Shown here piece by piece: positions 56,775-64,000 of a DNA stretch of 64,000 nucleotides (its first letter is position 1; each line of letters begins with the position of its first letter). Source of the stretch: Canna indica (lineage: Eukaryota > Streptophyta > Magnoliopsida > Zingiberales > Cannaceae); the NCBI GenBank assembly GCA_034359265.1, contig CP136896.1:22661501-22725500 (forward strand), in the 5' to 3' direction. The position numbers were made by a program, and so were the translations under genes. The notes under the pieces were generated by a model. It was not told where the DNA came from, did no database searches, and was given only the letters and a program-made list of their open reading frames with translations.

Positions 56775-59700
56775 ATGAAGTTATTATCTTGGAATATAAG
56801 AGGAGGGCTTAAAGACAAGTCATGGGAGCACCTCAATGTTCTCATGAAAGATCATAAACCAGATTTAATTCTGCTGATAGAGACACATCTGAATGAAGAC
56901 AATTCTTTGCTATGTTTTAGAAGATTTGGGGTTTCTTGGACTGGCACTTTCTCTGCCGGAGATGGAAGATCAAGAGGGCTAATCATAGTTTGGAGAAGAA
57001 CCTTCATGGATGCCAAGTTAGTATTCAAATGCAGTCAAGTGATCAATGTGATGATACTTCTTATAGGAGGCAAGCCTTGGCTGCTTAGTGGCATTTATGC
57101 CAGCAATCACCCTCAGGAAAGAAGTATATTATGGAAGTTTCTCAGCAAGATTGACACTAGCGATCTCCCCTGGCTTCTTATAGGAGATTATAATTGCATA
57201 AATGATCAAAAGGATAAAAAGGGTGGAAGAGACTACAAATGGGGAAACTCAATTGGTGATTTCAATGAACTTTGCACTACTGCTGGGTTGAAGGAAGTCT
57301 CCTACATGGGTGGTAGATTTACCTGGTGCAATAATAGATTGGGCAAGAACAGAATTAGTGCAAGACTTGATAAGGCTCTCACCAATTGGGAATGGATTAA
57401 TATGTTCAGTCACAACAGAATAAATCACCTTGATAGAATTGCTTCAGACCACAAACCTCACAAACCTATTTTATTCCATGCTGCCAATATGCAAATCAAC
57501 AGAGGTAAAACAAAAGCTTTTGTGTTTGAACATTATTGGATGGAACATCCTGAGATAGACAAATTAATCAGTGATAACTGGTCATGTACAAATGCTGGAG
57601 GTAATAAACTTTCTACCATTAATGACAACTTGAAGGTAATTGCCAAGTTAACTGCCAAGTGGTCCAAGAGTAATATCTGCCACTTAGAGAAGGAGCTGAA
57701 AAATACCAAAGATGAGCTGGAAAGATTAGATAAGTTTGATGAAACTGGGAATTGTTCAGAAGATGACTTTTTAAGAATGAAAGCTCTATCCAACAAAGCT
57801 GTGCCTTTAAATAGATAGTTAGATCTGAAATGGTGGTCAAAAGCAAGAACCAAATGGTTAGAGGGGAATGACAAAAATACCAAATATTTTCACAATCTTG
57901 TAAAGTTTAAAAAATGCAGAAACAACATCTCTGAAATTTTTGTGGACAATATCTTAATCAGGGATCCAATAAGTATTGTTAGCAGCTTTTCAAATTGGTA
58001 TAGAGAATTATGGAAAGAAGGGGAAAAAGATGAACCAGAGTTGGATTGGCAGTTTGCTAGTAATCTGAACTGGATCAGGATTTCAAATGCTAGAAAAAGG
58101 AGCTTATGTTTAGATTTCACTGATGATGAGATTTGGAATGCTGTTAATAGCTTGGGCAGAGGGAAAGCTTCAGGGCCTGATGGATTTAATGTTGAATTTT
58201 ATATCAAATACTAGGATATTCTTAAAGGATCAATCATGTTAGCTATTAAAGAGTTTTCAGAATATGCTTATTTGTCGAATACTTGGGGAGAAACTAACTT
58301 GGTATTTATCCCTAAATCAGATGGTCCTACGAAAATAACAGACTACAGGCCTATTGCTTTATGCAATGTCCTGTACAAAATTCTCTCAAAGGACATTGTT
58401 AACAGAATAAAGCCTTGTATCAAACTCCTAATTTCAAAGGAGCAATGTGCTTTCATAGAAGGAAGGAAGATCCATGACAACATTTTGCTTACTAATGAAA
58501 TAGTAGACATTGTAAGTAGATCAAAGAGGAAATGGCTATTCATCATTATGAAACTGGATTTGGAGAAGTCATTTGATAGAGTGTCTTGAGAGGCAGTTGA
58601 GAAGATCATGGAATTCATGTGTTTCCTTTTAAAAATCAGGAATTAGATTCAGGCCTGCCTCAGGTTTGATAGGTTCTGCTGCAGCATAAATGGTATAAAA
58701 TCTGAAAGCTTTCCTAGTGCAAAAGGGGTCAGGCAAGGTGATCCATTGTCACCATATATCTTCATTCTTATGCAGGACTTTTTGTCAAGAATCCTTACAT
58801 ACTATTCTGAGCAAGGAGATATCAAGTGTTTCAAATACAAAGATATGGAGCTTAGTCATTTAGCTTTTGTTGATGACTTGTTAATTGTTGTCAAAGCAAT
58901 CCAAAAAATTGTAGAAATGTGATGAATGCTATCAATTTCTATTGCAAACTGACTAATCAAAAGGTTAGCAAAGCCAAGTCAGAAATTTTCTTCCCTCTGC
59001 ATTGCCTTTCAAATGTGAAAAATGACTTAATAAATATTTTGGGGTTTAAAGAAGGCTCATATCCAATGAAGTATTTTGGGGCTTTAATCAGCTCCAAAAA
59101 ACTTGACACAAGTAGCCAAGAGATAATGCTTCACAAGGTTGCAAGTAGGATTGATGGTTGGACAAGTAAGGGCATCTCCCAAGCAAGAATGATTCTTCTT
59201 AACTCTGTCATGAGCTCTCTTTCCATGCACACTCTTTCTTCATCCTAGATCAATGGAAAAGTCATTAGTAAATTTCAAAGTTTGGCTAAGAACTATCTTT
59301 GGAGGGCCAATGATGAAAAGAAATGATTGCATCTGGTAGGATAGAATAAGATCATTTTAAGGATAGGAATAGGTGGTCTTGGCATAAAAGACCTGGGAAT
59401 CATGAGGTTTTCCACTCTTGCTAAGAAAGTTTTGCCATTCTTGAACAAGGAAATACATTTATGGACAAAAATTTTAAACATGAAGTATCAGGGATATCAT
59501 CCTTGGTTCTTCCAGAACTCTAATAAGTTTTCTTGGCACTTCAAGTGCTTGCATAGAGCTATTCAAAGTCTAAGAGAAGGCTTGAGAATTAGACTTGGGA
59601 ATGAGACCAATATTAATATCGGGAGAGATCCCTGGATTTCTAATACACCAATTGAAAAATGGCCTACTTTCCTTAACATGAACATGGTTTTAAAAGTTTG

Positions 59701-60841
59701 CAGGGTGGACCAATTAATTTTGGGCAAAGCATGGAATTTTGACTTAATTCTAGACATCTTTGTGGAGCACCATTTCAACAACATTGTTCAAATCTACATT
59801 CCCAAAAAGAAAGTCAAAGACAAATGGGTATGGAGCTACAATGGTTAGCTCAGTTGCAAGACTGCCTACGACTACATTGCTGAAAAACATCCAGCCAGCA
59901 GTGGGCCTGATACTGACTGGAACAAGGTATGGAACTTGAAAACCATTCCTAAAGTGAAAAGTTTTGTTTGGGAGCTATTATGGGGAAGATTACCCACGGC
60001 TAGATATCTCTCTAGTTTTTGTAAAGTTGATCCTAGTAGTTGCTATGTTTGTGGAATTGGGTATGACAATATTAGACATATATTAATTTGAGTGTGATTT
60101 TGCCGATAGTTACTGGAAGAAGCTTGAGCAGGAACTTAAAATCAGGTTCAATTTTAAGATGAACTGGCACAAGGGGGTCTGGCTTAATTAGAATGCTCCT
60201 AGCAATGCTAAGATTAATCTTTTGCTTAAAGAAATCCTAGCCTCTTCTCTATGGCACCTTTGGAAAAACAGAAATAATTGTTGTTTTAGCAAGAAAAAAT
60301 TATGCTTAAACTCTTTGTTCTGTAGGGCAATCTCTGATATCCTTTGGTCAAAAAATAAAGACAAAACAAATGAAGGCCCAGGCTCAAGGAAAGTTATCAC
60401 TGACTCTTCTGGCCACCATGGCCTTAACAAAAAGTTTAATTTTTTCAGTGATGTAGCTTGGAAGAGTAGCCTGTCTATGGCAGGATTTGGCTTCTACATC
60501 ATGGACAAATACAACACTAGAATAGCTGAATGTTTTGGTAGCATAAAAGCTCATTCACCACTGGTTGCAGAAGTCTGGGCAACTGGGAAGCTCTTTTGAA
60601 AGTAAGGGAACTTGGTTTGAGGGAGATTAACTTATTTACTGACTGCCTTCGAGCAGTTAATATCATTTCCAAAAAGCTTGCTCCTCCTTGGTTCCTGCAA
60701 GTACAACTTTTCTCTCTTGATGAGATTAATAAAATGCAGCATACTCAAGGGGAATATATTCCTCCTCAATCAGTTGGCGAGGGAAGCATGACTATGTACC
60801 CTCTACTCCCTCCTCCCACAATTGGGAAGGAAGTGACTTAG
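56775..60841 (+). pseudogene. LINE ORF2: endonuclease, RT, zinc finger, RNase H
   Basis: ATG at 56775, ten bases after ORF1. Endonuclease landmarks: LLSWNIRGG, LIETHL, SGIYAS, LIGDYNC, FTWCNN, ARLDKAL and SDHKP, open to 57818 with a stop after LNR. RT landmarks: GKASGPDGFN, YRPIALCNVLYKILSKDI, CAFIEGR, IMKLDLEKSFDRVS, GVRQGDPLSPYIF and FVDDLL (catalytic pair near 58868-58873; usual form FADDL). Further on: ARMILLNSV, the zf-RVT piece SFVWELLWGRLPTARYL with CYVC, and an RNase H domain with SDVAWKSS, LVAEVWAT and FTDCLRAV. Stops at 57816, 58212 and 58587 and several frame changes are present. The protein would nick target DNA and copy the LINE RNA onto it. Confidence 0.92.
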
Positions 60842-60883
60842 CTTGAATATGATTTCTTCTTTTAAAAAAATGATAAGTTTGGC

Positions 60884-62860
60884 AAAATTCTCTTCAAAGA
60901 GGTATGAGTTTGAGTTTTGTAAAACCTTGCTTAATTACCTCAATAATTATGCTTAAATGATTTCTCTATGCTCATGATTCATTTTGCATGATAAACCTTT
61001 AAAATTTCATGAGTAAGAAAAATTTTGATGACTTGAGCAATTTCATGATATCTTGATTGAATGAACTTGCTCTATATATATTGAAATTATTCATTAGAGA
61101 CTTCATCTTAAGATTGAAATTTGATGAACATGTTTAGGAGCGTTAATGATTCATTGCCGTGTATTTAAAATTGAAAATCATGTATAGATGAACAAGGTGA
61201 TAACTAATTCACTTCGGGGGACTTAAACTTGGAAATATTTGATTCAAGTCAACAAATCGACATGGACAATTCTTTTTTTGTTCAAAACATCATAAACATG
61301 TTTAGATATATATATGACATGTTTCCAAGCATTTAGAATGAAGAAATCATAATAATATGGATAAAATTATATAGAGGTCATTTCATGATAACCTCTCTTG
61401 AGCATGTTTGACTCAAGTCAATAAATTGACTTAGAGGACTTATTTTCAATCCATATTTTACGAACATATTTTGATTTACTCATGTTAGGTACCCATAGGT
61501 TTAAGTTTAAAAAATCATGAGTAAATGACAAGGTTGTCACTTAGCTAGTTTCATGTTATGATAGGATAATTTTGAATGAAGCCATGCTAGGTTTCTAGAC
61601 TTAAGGATATTATTTTCATCCCAAACTTGACATACACCCTTTACACGATCATTATGTGGTGTCATAAAAGTTTGAATGAAAACTAAACACGTTTTGAAAA
61701 ATAACTGAAAATTATGGAAATGCCATTGAAATTTTAGCATTTTTAGTTAATTTTAGAAAAATATAGAGAAATCATTTTTAACTGATTCTTGAAATTGCAT
61801 TTTCATTGAAAAATCTAGTTTCTTTAGTAAATTTTTTAGAAATTTTCATTAAGAATCTAATTTATAATGAAATTTTAAAATTGGATTTCAAAAATGCAAA
61901 GTATCAACCTCTTGAAATATCGTTGATTTCATTTATGTATACTATTTTGATTTCATTCGTCGAAAACATGAGTATATAGCAAAATTTGATACTTAGCATT
62001 TTCATGTTTTCATGTCTACTTTGAATGAAATCGTGCTAAGTTCATATTTTGATCAAATGACATTATCTTCACTTCAAACTTGATATACATGCTTTACATG
62101 ACCATATCTTGGTATTCTGAAAGTTTGAATGAATTCTGAAAATATCATAAAAAATTCCAATTATTTTCCAAAATGCCATTGTATTTCAATAAATTCTAGA
62201 AAAATGCAAAAAAAATGAGTTTTGATTGATTCTTGAATCTGCATTTTCCTTGAAAATTTTGGTTTATGACATAAAAATTTCAAAAAGTCTCCAGTAAGAA
62301 TGTGATTTTATATAGATTTTTGAAGTTTAATTTTAGAACTTGAAGTATCGTTTCCCTTAAATGCTCATTTTCCTGATACATTGAAATATTTATTCGGTTT
62401 TCGAATGAGACTTGAAGTATGATATTTTGAATTCACTTTTGGTATCGCTCTAATCATTTGGTGAGAAGAATCATTTCTAAAATAAATTTTTTGACTCCTT
62501 GACCAATACTTGAAAATATCAATACTTGGGTTTATACATGATCTCTTAACTTGGATTTCATTTATCATTTCATGATATCATGTATGACTTAATATCTTAT
62601 TCGATGTTTGATTTTCATCCCTTGAGTTGAGACTTTCGCAGTTTTGAAAAATCTTTTAGAGTTTCAAGTTGACTTTTGATTGACTTTTCTTGCCCTTTTT
62701 GATTGATGTTAAAAGGGGGAAAAAATATAGGTAAACCATGCATATAGATAGGAGGAGTTTATTGTCATAGATATGCATGTTGATAATGGGAGAAAAATCC
62801 CATGATTGATATCATTTTATGCTTAAATGATATTTTTTTTTAAGGATGTTTGTCATCATC
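60884..62860 (+). other. spacer of copy B, right of LINE
   Basis: Continues the alignment with copy A from about 2020 to 4437, with the CATGAGTA and ATGTTTAGA modules. Non-coding; ORFs at 61537-61740 and 62365-62568 are not supported. Confidence 0.8.
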
Positions 62861-62874
62861 AAAAAGGGGGAGAA
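62861..62874 (+). other. polypurine tract, copy B
   Basis: AAAAAGGGGGAGAA before the TGTTGG LTR start. Confidence 0.8.
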
Positions 62875-64000
62875 TGTTGGCCAAAGGTCTTCAACCATAG
62901 TCTTAATCTCGATTTTGATGATAACAAACATGGAACTAATGTTTTCATGGAGAAATACTTTCAGGTTCCAAGTCGGTTAGCACTCGACGTCCGCGATCGA
63001 AAAATCAAAAGGACGTTGGTCGACGTGCTCAGATTCGTTGGAAAGAATAAATTTTAGGTTTAGGGTGTCTAGATCATTTGTATTAACCCTCATGATGATG
63101 AAAGACCCCTAAAGAATCAAACCCGTAATTCAAAATCCGAACCGAAGAAAGAACCAAAAAGTACGGTACTTTCTAGCATCGATCGATGGGTGACCGACGA
63201 GAGGATGATACCCATAGTGGGCTTTTGGTCGATGCCCGATCGATGGTCCGATCGATCGACGAGCGATCGACGATAGATAACGACTCTTTTTTTGAGCCGT
63301 TGTGTTGTTTCATCCGAGTCTCACTTCTTTGGCTCCCTATAAATAAGCCTCCTCAGCCTTCCTTACATCTTCTAACATTCTTTAAGCCATATTTTGATGA
63401 TCCTTGAGCTTGATTGAGCCACCATTTTTGGAAACCCTAGCTTTGATTTTTCTACTCCTTGAGTAAACCTTGACTTCATTGATTCACCATCAAAGACATC
63501 AAGAAGAAGCTAGAAAACTTTGGTTAAAGCTAAGTACTTTGTTGTATTGATTATTGCTCTATTACTATTGTATTTTTAGTGTTTATTTCATTGTATTAAA
63601 GTTTGTGATATATAACCTAAAGTGGTGGGTTTGTGTGTATGGTGGTAGCCTTGGTGTAGAGACTTAAATCCATAGGTGTAAACTTGATTTGCTATGATTA
63701 GTGATTATTATCCCTTAGGGTTGTGGTGAAAGAGTGCTCTCGGTAAGAAGATAGAGACTTCCAGGTGTGCAAGTGCCTTAAGTTGAGAGTGGAGACTCTT
63801 TGGGTAGAAGGTCCTCATTGTAAGGGAAACGATATAATCTAGTAAAACTATGTTTGGAAATCCTAAGTGGGGTGCTTAGGTAGTGGAGTAGGCATTGAGG
63901 CTAAACCACTATTGTGTTAGCATTGATATATTATTTGTGTTTAATTACCTTACTTATTGCTTCCGCATTTAGTCATTGAATTGTGAATTGCCTAAAGTAA
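62875..64000 (+). repeat. 3' LTR of copy B (cut by window end)
   Basis: Starts TGTTGGCC and shares TCTTAATCTCGAT, GATAACAAACATGGAACTAATG and the later blocks with LTR A. It has a TATA box TATAAATA at 63338-63345 and a GGTCGACC/CGATCGAT cluster at 63178-63285. The ORFs 62827-63057 and 63186-63407 fall in LTR sequence. Confidence 0.9.

Larger units (their letters stand above)
55005..60872 (+). mobile_element. L1-type LINE, nearly full length, decayed
   Basis: It encodes ORF1 and ORF2 in the plant L1 order and ends in a short A-run (60864-60870). The TSD ATAAGTTTGGC (11 bp) lies at 54994-55004 and 60873-60883. The first base is only five bases before the ORF1 start codon, so a 5' UTR is practically absent; a small 5' truncation is likely. 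At least eight stops interrupt the ORFs. Confidence 0.92.
35466..64000 (+). mobile_element. gag-only LTR retrotransposon, copy B, heavily nested
   Basis: A truncated 5' LTR (35466-36421), primer-binding site, gag, spacer, polypurine tract and 3' LTR (62875 onward) can be traced through two large insertions: element C at 37208-53775 and a LINE at 55005-60872. The internal sequence outside the insertions matches copy A closely. The window ends about 100 bp before the expected end of the 3' LTR, so the TSD cannot be tested. Confidence 0.88.

Overview
The window looks like transposon-packed intergenic DNA of a flowering plant. I see no intact host gene, rRNA, tRNA or CRISPR array. Most of it can be assigned to plant transposable elements of many orders: LTR retrotransposons primed by initiator-Met tRNA (primer-binding site TGGTATCAGAGC), a LINE, MULE, hAT, PIF/Harbinger, CACTA-like and Stowaway elements. 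Insertions can be dated relative to each other because many carry exact target-site duplications (TSDs) and because uninterrupted relatives of several target sites lie elsewhere in the window.

Layout. 1-6017 is the 3' part of a gag-only LTR retrotransposon (copy A). 6018-8026 is an unclassified LTR-like remnant ending in a 102-bp tandem array. 8027-11077 is a minus-strand LTR with Tekay/Del-like ends. 11311-11752 and 11840-12084 are a non-autonomous hAT element and a Stowaway-type MITE. 12208-18889 is a Pack-MULE (9-bp TSD, TIRs near 280-300 bp) carrying fragments of a PPR-DYW RNA-editing factor gene; a minus-strand Ty1/copia element (13044-18277, TSD TCGGG) later landed in it. 19317-20576 is a long foldback. 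21865-30655 is a PIF/Harbinger element (TSD TAA) with three ORFs (Myb/SANT-like, DDE transposase, GRF-type zinc finger), broken by a solo LTR at 23701-26009 (TSD ATCCT). 31209-35093 is a CACTA-like element with only a Transposase_24-type gene.

From 35466 to beyond the window end lies copy B of the gag-only family. Its gag is split by a 16.6-kb LTR element C (37208-53775, TSD GAAAA) with no coding capacity of its own. C's 5' LTR holds a minus-strand solo LTR of the A/B family (TSD AAGTG). Its interior holds a LINE fragment and a 516-bp hAT MITE (TSD ATTCTGAG). Its 3' LTR holds a 4.4-kb hAT element with a decayed RICESLEEPER-like transposase. The 3' non-coding part of B carries a nearly full-length L1-type LINE (55005-60872, 11-bp TSD).

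All transposase and polyprotein genes seen carry stops or frameshifts, often of the kind produced by C-to-T decay of methylated DNA. The observations that most deserve follow-up are the Pack-MULE with its PPR-DYW capture, an RNA hairpin with a UNCG loop kept in the spacer of both gag-only copies, the three-ORF Harbinger element, the long foldback, and the arrays of telomere-like and palindromic repeats. I did not find a convincing new multi-gene system.
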